A stretch of 55,274 nt of DNA, from assembly GCA_030601755.1 (NCBI GenBank), contig JAUWBF010000014.1, positions 1 to 55,274 on the forward strand, in the 5' to 3' direction. A program made the position numbers and the translations under genes. The stretch's first letter is position 1; every line of letters begins with the position of its first letter. The notes under the pieces are model-generated. The model saw only the letters and a list, made by a program, of their open reading frames with translations. It was not told the DNA's origin and did no database searches. Source of the stretch: Verrucomicrobiota bacterium. Its GTDB lineage: Bacteria; Verrucomicrobiota; Verrucomicrobiia; Opitutales; Opitutaceae. This document shows positions 1-6,485 of this stretch, one piece after another.

Positions 1-2
1 CC

Positions 3-116
3 ATCGACGCCTACCTCGCCGCCCATAACCGCTCCCCCAAGCCCTTCATCTGGACCAAACGCGCCTCCGACATCCTCGCCAAAGTCCAACGCGCTCGCGC
101 CGCCCAAAATAAGTAA
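3..116 (+). CDS. IS630-family transposase, C-terminal end (cut by window edge)
   Basis: Only the last 37 residues are visible, in frame 3 from the window edge to a TAA. The peptide contains AAHNRSPKPFIWTK and then ASDILAKVQRAR, which is the usual tail of IS630-type DDE transposases (the 'HN..PKPF.WT' segment after the last catalytic carboxylate). No terminal inverted repeat can be judged from the 140 bases that follow. It lies outside the left attachment repeat, so it belongs to the chromosome rather than to the integrated element. Confidence 0.6.
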   Translation: MDAYLAAHNRSPKPFIWTKRASDILAKVQRARAAQNK

Positions 117-258
117 CGCTATTTATCGGGCACTACACTAGTTTCTTAGGGAAATAGATGGTAATCTCTTTTTTTATAATGCCTTGTGGCATTTGATTGG
201 GGGCGGCATGAGATGAAAAGTGGCCAAGAAATGGCCAAGACATATTAAAAGTTGTCAC

Positions 259-345
259 AAAAAAGCCCCAAAAACTTTTGCAAGTCTTTGGGGCAAAAAT
301 GGCTGCCCGGGTTGGGATCGAACCAACGACCAAGTGATTAACAGT
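259..345. repeat. Left attachment repeat (att copy, truncated tRNA-Asn)
   Basis: These 87 bases are identical to 27497-27583. They comprise the hairpin terminator GCCCCAAA...TTTGGGGC and the tRNA-Asn 3' half from CCA up to the anticodon loop. After position 345 the sequence diverges from the tRNA, so this copy cannot encode a tRNA. The surrounding 117-421 stretch holds no convincing gene; an ORF that runs through it reads across the repeat and is spurious. Confidence 0.93.
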
Positions 346-421
346 TATTTGCTTTGGCTGTGTTTCGCTGTCTTGAATTGTCTGCTTGTGTTATCATTTA
401 TACCGATGTTTTCATTCGTAA

Positions 422-1819
422 ATGGAAACGGAAGTTGAAGACAAAAGCGGGCAGGTTGAAAAAACTGAGGACATAAAAAACGGGACAGTAACGGGACAGA
501 GGAAACCTACTGTCCCGTTTTCACGGGCGGCAAAAACGCATCAGGACTACTGGAAAGAGCGGGTTGTCCGGCGCCCCTACGTTGATGCGGACGGCAAGCG
601 TTGTGTGCCGCCGGAGTTCTCGGTGCGGATGCGGTATCTTGGCCGTGACGTGTGGTTCAACTTGGAAACCGCCAACGCGGCGGCCGCGGCGGTGAAGGCG
701 CGGGACATTCATTTGTCATTGGTCGCCGCCGGCTGGGAGCCGACTCTGGAAAGATTCAAGCCGAGGCCGGAGGCCAAGGCGGAGGTTTGCACGGTCGGTG
801 AGTTTCTGGCCGACATTGGGCGGCGGGCCCACCTCAAGTCGATGACCCTGCGCCGCTACGCGGTAAAGCTGCGCAAGATGGTCGCGGACGTGGCCAAGCT
901 CGAGGATGGTCTGAAAAAGAAGGCCCGCCGCGCGAAATACGATTACGTCAACGGTGGCCGGGCGGCCTGGCTGGCAAAGGTGGACGGCCAGCCCCTGTCG
1001 ATACTGACCCCGGAGGCGGTGACGGCCTGGCGGAACGGCTACGTCGCCAAGGCTGGTGCCGATCCGGTGGCGAGGAAGTCGGCGGAACGCTCGGCGGCAT
1101 CGTATATGCGTTGCGTGAGGGCGTTGTTCTCGCCGGACGTGCTGAGCGTTCTGCAGGTGAAGCTGCCTGCGAATCCATTTGCGGGTGTGAAGCTCAAGGA
1201 CCCCGGGCCGCAGCGGTATTACAGCGACATTTCGGCGGAGTGGTTGCTGGCTTGCGCGGAAAGCGAGCTGCGCCAAGGCGAACCGCAGGCGTTCCTCGGG
1301 CTGACGCTGGCGCTGTGGGGTGGCCTGCGGCGTAAGGAGGCGGACTTATTGACCTGGAAGCAGGTTGATTTGCGCGAGGGGAAAATCCACATCCGGCGGA
1401 CGGAGTGGTTTGAGCCCAAGACGGAGGAGAGCGTGCGCGTGGTCGATCTGGCGCCGGCGGCGGTGGAAGTTCTCAAGGGCTTCAAAAATGGGGCACGCGG
1501 GGAGTTCGTCATGACCGGCGGGGAGCCGAATCCGACGGCGTCCTACGATTACTATCGATGCGACTGCACCTGGCGAAAGCTGGTGGCGTGGCTCAAGAAA
1601 AAGGGCGTAAAGCAGGCAAAGGCGGTGCACGGGCTGCGGAAAGAGTCCGGGTCGCTGATCGCGTCGGACTACGGCATCGAGGCCGCGCGGCACCACCTTG
1701 GCCACCGGGATATTCGCACCACGTCGGCGCACTACGTCGCCAAGCGAAAGCGGGTCGAGGTTGGCCTGGCGCTCAGAGACGGAGAGCTAAAGGCGCTGAA
1801 AGGAGGAGCGGGACGATGA
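422..1819 (+). CDS. int: Tyrosine site-specific integrase
   Basis: A 465-residue tyrosine recombinase, the likely enzyme for integration and excision at tRNA-Asn. The C-terminal catalytic domain shows the first Arg in GGLRRKEADLL (about residue 302), the HxxR box in HGLRKES (about 403-406), the second His in HHLGHRDIRTT, and the Tyr nucleophile in SAHYVAKRK (about 438). The N-terminal 200 residues, rich in Lys/Arg, would bind arm and core sites. ATG 422 is the first in-frame start. The 26-bp arm-like repeat lies inside codons 18-26, so the enzyme's own gene may carry its binding sites. The next gene overlaps its stop as ATGA. Confidence 0.93.
   Translation: METEVEDKSGQVEKTEDIKNGTVTGQRKPTVPFSRAAKTHQDYWKERVVRRPYVDADGKRCVPPEFSVRMRYLGRDVWFNLETANAAAAAVKARDIHLSLVAAGWEPTLERFKPRPEAKAEVCTVGEFLADIGRRAHLKSMTLRRYAVKLRKMVADVAKLEDGLKKKARRAKYDYVNGGRAAWLAKVDGQPLSILTPEAVTAWRNGYVAKAGADPVARKSAERSAASYMRCVRALFSPDVLSVLQVKLPANPFAGVKLKDPGPQRYYSDISAEWLLACAESELRQGEPQAFLGLTLALWGGLRRKEADLLTWKQVDLREGKIHIRRTEWFEPKTEESVRVVDLAPAAVEVLKGFKNGARGEFVMTGGEPNPTASYDYYRCDCTWRKLVAWLKKKGVKQAKAVHGLRKESGSLIASDYGIEAARHHLGHRDIRTTSAHYVAKRKRVEVGLALRDGELKALKGGAGR
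474..518. repeat. Arm-type repeat cluster, left end
   Basis: The 26 bases at 474-499 (T, six A, then two tandem ACGGGACAG units) recur exactly at 27452-27477 near the right attachment repeat. Downstream, TACTGTCCCGT (508-518) is a perfect 11-bp inverted copy of ACGGGACAGTA (480-490). Three copies of a 9-bp unit within 45 bp of the integrase start resemble integrase arm or excisionase sites. Assigning them that role is inference. Confidence 0.65.
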
Positions 1820-2475
1820 GCAACGAGGATTCTCCAGTTCGCCGCGTGGATGACTTCGACCGCCTTGTCTCGCCCATCTACATTCAGGCATCAGGAACGG
1901 GTGCGGCTGCGGGCAAAGCTCGGGCTAGGCTGGAGGATATGCGGGCGCGGCTTGATCGGCTCATTGACTCGTTGGACCGTCCATCGGCGGGCAAGCTGGC
2001 GGACTGGGCTCAAATCCGTCTGATGATGATAAAGGCTGGCGAATCGACCAGCGGTGACGCGGCGGCTGATGCGCGAATCCGTGAGCTTGGACCGCTTGGG
2101 ACGGACACGCTGAAAGCGTGGATCGACGAGGGCCGGGCGCTAATTAGGCAAGCCTGCAAGGACGGCAAGAATCGTGAGGCGGTGCCGTGGGCGGCCGCAA
2201 AAAAGGCAGGCTTAGCCGGGTTCAAACGAAAGCTCCCGAAGAGAAAACAAAGCGCCATCACGCTGATGCAGGTGGCAGAAAAAAAAGCCGCAAATGGACT
2301 CACGCACCCGAATAATTGGCCTGAATACGATGAGGCAATTGAGGAGCTGAAAGACGTAAATCGCGCCATGCTGACGGCCGCGCTCAAGGAATACACGGAC
2401 TACGCGGAGCGGCACTGGCTGGCCAGCAAGGGGGAAAAACGCGGCAAAGTCCCCCCCTCGGGAATAGGCTTGTGA
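1816..2475 (+). CDS. Hypothetical protein downstream of integrase
   Basis: A 219-residue soluble protein not recognised. The start ATG at 1816 overlaps the integrase stop (ATGA), and AGGAGG at 1801-1806 gives a good ribosome binding site, so it is translationally coupled to the integrase. The N-terminal third is predicted helical (RARLEDMRARLDRLIDSL), and the middle is Lys/Arg rich with a WAAAKKAGLAGFKRK segment. A role with the integrase is suggested only by coupling. A longer reading from 1558 would run antiparallel to nothing useful and lie inside the integrase gene, so it was rejected. Confidence 0.7.
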   Translation: MSNEDSPVRRVDDFDRLVSPIYIQASGTGAAAGKARARLEDMRARLDRLIDSLDRPSAGKLADWAQIRLMMIKAGESTSGDAAADARIRELGPLGTDTLKAWIDEGRALIRQACKDGKNREAVPWAAAKKAGLAGFKRKLPKRKQSAITLMQVAEKKAANGLTHPNNWPEYDEAIEELKDVNRAMLTAALKEYTDYAERHWLASKGEKRGKVPPSGIGL

Positions 2476-2508
2476 GTTCTCACTTGTCGGCAAAAGCGTG
2501 CATGTATC

Positions 2509-2760
2509 GTGGCCGTGAATACGTCCACGAGCCAAACGAAGTCCGCGACCGCCGAAGCAGGCGGTGCGCGTAGATTCAGCAAACCCCGTCAGCTTGCCGA
2601 GCGCGTCGGCATTTCCAAACGGACTTTGTTCCGTTGGGCCGACGCAGGGCACATCACCCGGCGCAAGATCAACGAGCGTGTCGTTCTCTTCGACGATGCC
2701 GAGGTGATCAGCTTCATCGAGTCGGCAGCCGTCCGAACAGGAACGAAGTCCGCCGCATGA
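2509..2760 (+). CDS. Excisionase/AlpA-like helix-turn-helix protein
   Basis: An 83-residue (GTG start) or 81-residue (second GTG at 2515) small DNA-binding protein. The core QLAERVGISKRTLFRWADAG is a MerR/excisionase-type winged helix-turn-helix, followed by INERVVLFDDAEVISFI, the usual strand and last helix of DNA-binding domain 17 (helix_turn_helix_17). In integrated elements such proteins act as recombination directionality factors or activators of integrase genes. The next small gene overlaps its stop (ATGA). Confidence 0.75.
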   Translation: MAVNTSTSQTKSATAEAGGARRFSKPRQLAERVGISKRTLFRWADAGHITRRKINERVVLFDDAEVISFIESAAVRTGTKSAA

Positions 2761-2936
2761 AGACCGCCGAGCAACAGGCCAAGCGGGAGCGGCTGGCCGC
2801 CGAAATCAGGGACGGAGAGGCGAAGCTGGCGCGGCTGCGCCAGGCCCTCGAAGTCCGCAAACGCAACCTTGCCCGCCTCGACGCTGAACTCGCCCTGCGG
2901 GGCGAGGAAGCGCGCGGCCCTCGCGACCATGGCTGA
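2757..2936 (+). CDS. Small coiled-coil protein
   Basis: A 59-residue protein starting at ATG 2757, overlapping the preceding stop as ATGA. Residues 3-50 form one charged heptad-like helix (AEQQAKRERLAAEIRDGEAK, then LARLRQALEVRKRNLARLDA). No known family is recognised. The arrangement suggests coupling with the HTH protein upstream and a dimerising accessory role, which is inference. Confidence 0.6.
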   Translation: MKTAEQQAKRERLAAEIRDGEAKLARLRQALEVRKRNLARLDAELALRGEEARGPRDHG

Positions 2937-3765
2937 TGCATCCAAGGGCTATATCATGATGACGCTCGGCGCACTTCGGGCAACAGACGAGACCCTTGAG
3001 GCGAGACTGGCCGCCGGCGCTATGGCTGACGGTGTGTTGCACCTCCTCGAAAGCACCGGGCGGGTGCAACGGCGCTGGAGTCATAAGAAAGGGTGTTATG
3101 GCGCTGCCATACTGGGCGGACACACTGAGGCCGACATTATGGAGTGGGCGCGAGAATACCTCGGATTTGCCGGGGGCGGACTCGATTACTTTTGTCTCGA
3201 AAGCGCGGAATATCGAAGAGTGTTATCTGGCCTTGTGAGGGAAGACGAAGCGTTGCCATTCGTGCGCCTGCCCGCCTCGCTACTGATGGAGCTGCGCGAC
3301 GGTGAACTCAGCCCGAGGGATTTCCGTGCGCACGTGTCGCTGTTGAGCATCGTTGGTGCGGCGGAGTATCGACGCGTAACATGGCAGACGATTGCGACTC
3401 GGAGCGGGGGCTATTTGCGCGACCCGTCGAAAGGGGACAGGGCGCTTTCTCGTTGGCAGGTTGATGCAGCGCTGGAAGTGCTACGAGGGCGGGGGCTATG
3501 GGTAGTGGCCAACTACCGTAGGAAAGGGCATCGCGGCGGCGGTGAACGCTGGTTTTCGAACCGGCTGCCGGTGGCCGATCTTGTGAAGGCGGTGTCGGCG
3601 ACGAAGGCGCGGGCAAGTGCCCGTGTGGAAGCGGCCAAGGTAGCCGAGCGCGCCGCATGGGATGGCTTGAGACCCACCCCGCAACCACCCCGCAAGTCCC
3701 CCGCAACCTCTCCGCAAGGTGGCCCGCAACTGCCCCCGCAACCCTCCCCGCAAGATAAAGAGTAA
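2929..3765 (+). CDS. Hypothetical protein, possible replication or regulatory protein
   Basis: A 278-residue protein not recognised with certainty. ATG 2929 overlaps the end of the coiled-coil gene; a longer reading from 2869 would overlap it entirely. The central part (about residues 140-200) has RVTWQTIATRSGGYL and LSRWQVDAALEVLRGRGLWVVA, which looks like a winged-helix pair as found in plasmid or satellite replication initiators. The last 45 residues are Pro/Gln rich and probably disordered. Position between an AlpA-like regulator and a terminase-like gene is where satellites carry replication functions, but no catalytic motif is seen. Confidence 0.65.
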   Translation: MADASKGYIMMTLGALRATDETLEARLAAGAMADGVLHLLESTGRVQRRWSHKKGCYGAAILGGHTEADIMEWAREYLGFAGGGLDYFCLESAEYRRVLSGLVREDEALPFVRLPASLLMELRDGELSPRDFRAHVSLLSIVGAAEYRRVTWQTIATRSGGYLRDPSKGDRALSRWQVDAALEVLRGRGLWVVANYRRKGHRGGGERWFSNRLPVADLVKAVSATKARASARVEAAKVAERAAWDGLRPTPQPPRKSPATSPQGGPQLPPQPSPQDKE

Positions 3766-3788
3766 CCTTTGTAGGAAGAACCTTTTTT

Positions 3789-4028
3789 ATGAATAACCCT
3801 GATAAGACGTTTGCCCCCGCGGGGGCAGGATGTGGTTTTGAAAACCTCCCTGCTTTGCGTGGCCTCCAGCGCCTGGCCGACCTGCGGCCGGTGGTGCTGA
3901 TCGACACCCGCGAGCAGGACCCGCTCGCTTTCAAGCGCCTGAGTGATTACCTCGCCGCCACCTTCACCCCTGTCGTGCCACTCCCACCGCCAACTGCCAT
4001 GGCCGGAGGCCCACAACCGCATTTATGA
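3789..4028 (+). pseudogene. ERCC4-type nuclease remnant
   Basis: The 79-residue reading contains RPVVLIDTREQDPLAF (about residues 33-48), the opening strand and first catalytic Asp of ERCC4/XPF-type nucleases. The family's following TGDYS and ERK motifs, which complete the active site, are missing. The sequence instead runs into TFTPVVPLPPPTAMAGG and stops within the next gene. It is best read as a gene that lost its 3' part, probably through a deletion fusing it to the terminase-like gene, whose ATG overlaps its stop. Confidence 0.6.
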
Positions 4029-4540
4029 AATCACCCCGACGCAAACGGCTTCCTGGGCAACTTGCTGCCATCAATACAAATAGGGCATACGTCTTCGCGG
4101 ACAACGCATTGAGGGCTTGGGCCTTAAAAGCCGAAGGCAAAACCACCTCTGAGATAGCCGATGCCCTTGGAGTCAGTGTGGTTTCGGCAAATAAGTATCT
4201 CAGGTGCGGCATGGAAGCCGCCCGCGACCATTACACGTCGGCGGCGATGGATCACATCCAGATCATCCTCAGCCAACTCGAAAGCATTATCAGCAAGTGG
4301 CGGAAGCTGGCTGACTGCCCCGCTGCCGAGGGCGCCGACCGTGCCGCGGCAATCGTGCTACGAGCGTTGGAGCAAAAGGCCAAACTCCTCGGCTTGGAGG
4401 GTAAGGCTGGAGGCCTCGTGATGGACGGCGGAGAGCAAGTGATGGACTTGACCGAGGCGCTCAAGTCGCAGGCTACGCGGGAGGCGTTGCGGCGGATGCT
4501 GGACGAGGCGGATCGGGCGGCGGCGACGGAGCGGATGTGA
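4025..4540 (+). CDS. Terminase-small-subunit-like HTH protein
   Basis: A 171-residue protein. The N-terminal ALRAWALKAEGKTTSEIADA-LGVS segment is a helix-turn-helix, and the later IVLRALEQKAKLLGLEGK is the characteristic C-terminal helix of many small-terminase-like phage proteins. In phages such a protein recognises packaging sites; in satellites it can redirect a helper's packaging. No large terminase gene is visible. Its last 180 bases overlap, on the opposite strand, the tail of the sigma-zeta reading frame, which marks a rearrangement junction near 4543. Confidence 0.65.
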   Translation: MKSPRRKRLPGQLAAINTNRAYVFADNALRAWALKAEGKTTSEIADALGVSVVSANKYLRCGMEAARDHYTSAAMDHIQIILSQLESIISKWRKLADCPAAEGADRAAAIVLRALEQKAKLLGLEGKAGGLVMDGGEQVMDLTEALKSQATREALRRMLDEADRAAATERM

Positions 4541-5923
4541 GTTGGTTCCGCGCTCGCGGTCGTTCTTGCGCTGCTCGTCAACGGAGTCGAGGACGGCGCG
4601 GGTGGCGCGGTCGGGGCCGGCGGGGTTGGCGAGGTTGGGATTGCCGACGGTGCGCTCGCCGTCGGCCTCGGGGTCGAGGGGTTGGGATAGGAGCGGGCGA
4701 GCTGCGCCGCCGGGGCTTACGGGACTTTGGGGAGGGGTAGGCCTTTGGCCTTGTCCGCCGCCAGTTTCGCCAGTGCCCGACGGTCCATCTCCAGCGCCGC
4801 TTCCATAGCGGGCGAGAGCTTGGGTGACTGAGGTTTCGAGTTCATGGAGTTCACGGTATTGGATACGGTTGAGGGCTTCATTCGTCAACGGGGTGCTGGT
4901 GCCTTTTTCTGCGTCGATCAGGGAAATGGCAACCTCGGGGTGCTCGGCGAGTAAGCGAGCGATGTTTTGCTGAGATTCCCAGTGAAGTTTAACCATCTGG
5001 TCCTTGGGGATGAAGCGGCCGATTTTGCTGGCGCGGTTGACCATCCACGCAACGGCGTCGCCAGCGGGTTTGAAGACGTAGCGCACTTGGACCATAGCGC
5101 CGGCCTTGATGAGTTTCTTGATGCGGTTTCGGTGGTTGAAGAACTCACCGCTGAATGTGCCGTCGATAATGTGGGTGACTGCTGGTTCTTCCACGAGTTT
5201 CTGAACCGTGGTGGATTTGCCAGAGGCGGGACCGCCCGCCATGAAGACAAACACGTCGCCGGGTTTGGCGGAGGCGATGGCGAGGTCCGTGCGCTTGCGC
5301 CAGACTTGGCCGGCGATGCGGCCTGTGCTCGGAGTGTGGTCGCGCGCGCCGTCCTTGCTGGTGGCGTAGGGCGCGTAAAGCGAGCGGGCAACATCGGTGT
5401 CGATGACCTTGCCGCCGTGGGCGAGCGGGAGCCGGTCGTAGGCGCGGAGGGTGGCAGGCCAGTCGGCGGAGGCCTGTTGCTCAAACTCGCGGTCGGCCTC
5501 GGCTATGGCCTGCGGGTCGAGCCGCGATGAAAGGAGGGGCATGGGCCCGTTTTCGCGCAGGCTGTCGAGTGTCTCGCCCTTGCGCAGGCGGGCTTTGAGG
5601 CGTGCGCGGGTCAGTCCGATGGCGGACTGGTAGAGGGACTGGGCGCGCTGGGCGGTGAATCCGTAGGCCTCGCCGATCTGGGCGAAGGTCTGGCCTCGGT
5701 CGAGGTGGCGGCGGATAATGTCGCGCGGACGGTCGGGGAGCTCCTTCATCAGCTCGCCAAACAGGCGGGCGGTATCGGCGCGGTCGGCGGCTTCGGCTGG
5801 GTTGGTTGCATCGAGGTCGGGCGTGAGGTCGAGACGGGTGTTGTCGGCGTCGGCGTTGAGCGGGGTGTCGAGGCTGCCGCCGGCGCGGCGGTAGCGCACC
5901 TGGGCCTTTTGCACGAGGTCCAC
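4358..5923 (-). CDS. Sigma-like/zeta-toxin-like P-loop kinase (first paralogue), probably truncated
   Basis: The N-terminal 110 residues resemble sigma-70 region 4: LMKELPDRPRDIIRRHLDRG then FAQIGEAYGFTAQRAQSLYQ. Residues about 160-330 form a zeta-toxin-like kinase with Walker A FMAGGPASGKST, EFFNHRNRIKK and WESQQNIARLLAE. The remainder is Gly/Pro rich. In phage polyvalent proteins zeta domains are common; free zeta toxins phosphorylate UDP-amino sugars. The reading continues upstream in frame beyond the first ATG to a TGA at 5980-5978, with sigma region-2-like sequence (RPFRPYVATAIRNHLVDLV) between. The last 60 residues are antisense to the terminase-like gene and are probably not native. 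Confidence 0.65.
   Translation of the reverse strand: MDLVQKAQVRYRRAGGSLDTPLNADADNTRLDLTPDLDATNPAEAADRADTARLFGELMKELPDRPRDIIRRHLDRGQTFAQIGEAYGFTAQRAQSLYQSAIGLTRARLKARLRKGETLDSLRENGPMPLLSSRLDPQAIAEADREFEQQASADWPATLRAYDRLPLAHGGKVIDTDVARSLYAPYATSKDGARDHTPSTGRIAGQVWRKRTDLAIASAKPGDVFVFMAGGPASGKSTTVQKLVEEPAVTHIIDGTFSGEFFNHRNRIKKLIKAGAMVQVRYVFKPAGDAVAWMVNRASKIGRFIPKDQMVKLHWESQQNIARLLAEHPEVAISLIDAEKGTSTPLTNEALNRIQYRELHELETSVTQALARYGSGAGDGPSGTGETGGGQGQRPTPPQSPVSPGGAARPLLSQPLDPEADGERTVGNPNLANPAGPDRATRAVLDSVDEQRKNDRERGTNSHPLRRRRPIRLVQHPPQRLPRSLRLERLGQVHHLLSAVHHEASSLTLQAEEFGLLLQRS
4717..4854 (-). CDS. Small ORF nested in the zeta-like gene with its own promoter-like leader
   Basis: A 45-residue reading in a different frame of the kinase gene's 3' part, beginning with GTG at 4854: start VNSMNSKPQSPKLSP, helical middle AMEAALEMDRRALAKLAADK, end KGLPLPKVP. 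I do not recognise a family. What supports it is that the six-member island leader motif (CGTTGAC ending 30 nt before the start, CGT with its T at -11) occurs here with exact spacing. Overlap with a real coding frame lowers confidence. Confidence 0.45.
   Translation of the reverse strand: MNSMNSKPQSPKLSPAMEAALEMDRRALAKLAADKAKGLPLPKVP
4860..4890 (-). promoter_or_regulatory. Island leader motif, copy 1
   Basis: CCGTTGAC followed at fixed distance by CGTATCCA and then 5 nt to the GTG at 4854. The 3' C of CGTTGAC is 30 nt and the T of CGT is 11 nt from the start codon, as in the five other copies. It lies inside the coding frame of the first zeta-like kinase. Confidence 0.45.
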
Positions 5924-5977
5924 GAGGTGGTTGCGGATGGCGGTCGCGACGTAGGGGCGGAAGGGCCGGGTGCGGTC

Positions 5978-6142
5978 TCAATCCTCACTGGCGCGGGCGA
6001 CGTAGATTTCGCCGATGGCTCCGATCTCTTCGCTGATTGCACTGCGGTCCTCGCTGTCGAGGCCGGGCGCGGCAAGGGCGGCTTGGAGTTCGGCGAGGAG
6101 TGCTTCGTGTTCTGGGCTGATTTTGATTCCGGCGATTTCCAT
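5978..6142 (-). CDS. 54-residue sigma-like N-terminal piece ending at an in-frame TGA
   Basis: ATG 6142 opens 54 codons (start MEIAGIKISPEHEALLAEL, end AIGEIYVARASED) closed by TGA 5980-5978. The reading frame after this TGA is the same one that continues for over 500 codons through sigma-like and zeta-like sequence. Sigma region 2 normally has about 30 residues between an 'ARxxED' helix and 'RPFRPYVATAIRNHL'; here they are missing. So either the two parts were one gene damaged by a deletion plus nonsense codon, or this is an independent small protein. Confidence 0.5.
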   Translation of the reverse strand: MEIAGIKISPEHEALLAELQAALAAPGLDSEDRSAISEEIGAIGEIYVARASED

Positions 6143-6149
6143 ACTTCGA

Positions 6150-6482
6150 TTAACCGCGGTGATTAGTAGTAGCTCGTTCGCGGAGACCGGCGATCAGCCA
6201 GATGAGCCATACGCCTTGCGAGGGTAGGCAGGCGAGCCATGCTACGAGTGCGGGCCAGCCCCAAGCGGATTGGGCACCCGTAGCACCGAGCCACGCCCAC
6301 ACACCGGGCACGATGCTCGACACGAAGGTGGCGGCTCCGGCTCCCAGAAAACTCCACCCTCGCCCGTGAACCAGGCCGGACCAGACCGCGCTGAAGGTGA
6401 TGAGCGAAGATAACGTGAAGAGGAGAGCGGCAATGATAGCGGAACAGCCTTTGGTTTGATCTTTCATAGTGATGAGGCGCAT
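6150..6482 (-). CDS. Small integral membrane protein
   Basis: A 110-residue protein (or 105 from the second Met, MKDQTKG) with three hydrophobic segments: SAIIAALLFTLSSLITFSAVW, FLGAGAATFVSSIVPGVWAWL and PALVAWLACLPSQGVWLIWL (approximate limits). No family recognised. It lies 3 bases after the stop of the upstream gene and 7 bases before the next start, so it is co-transcribed with the TPR-like protein and the sigma-zeta gene. Small membrane partners in toxin-containing clusters can be effectors or anchors, but nothing here proves that. Confidence 0.6.
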   Translation of the reverse strand: MRLITMKDQTKGCSAIIAALLFTLSSLITFSAVWSGLVHGRGWSFLGAGAATFVSSIVPGVWAWLGATGAQSAWGWPALVAWLACLPSQGVWLIWLIAGLRERATTNHRG

Positions 6483-6485
6483 GCG

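Noticed and set aside
220-438. 72-residue ORF across the left attachment repeat
   Set aside because: It reads through the tRNA fragment and terminator and overlaps the integrase start. It resembles the spurious ORFs often predicted over tRNA genes.
3661-3765. Short repeat array or CRISPR-like pattern in the CCCCGCAA-rich stretch
   Set aside because: The recurring CCCGCAA units code for a Pro/Gln-rich tail; spacing is irregular and there are no spacers or cas genes.
4577-4583. Seventh copy of the CGTTGAC leader motif
   Set aside because: The position 30 nt downstream is AAC, not a start codon, and the CGT at -11 is missing. It is part of a coding sequence (SVDEQ).
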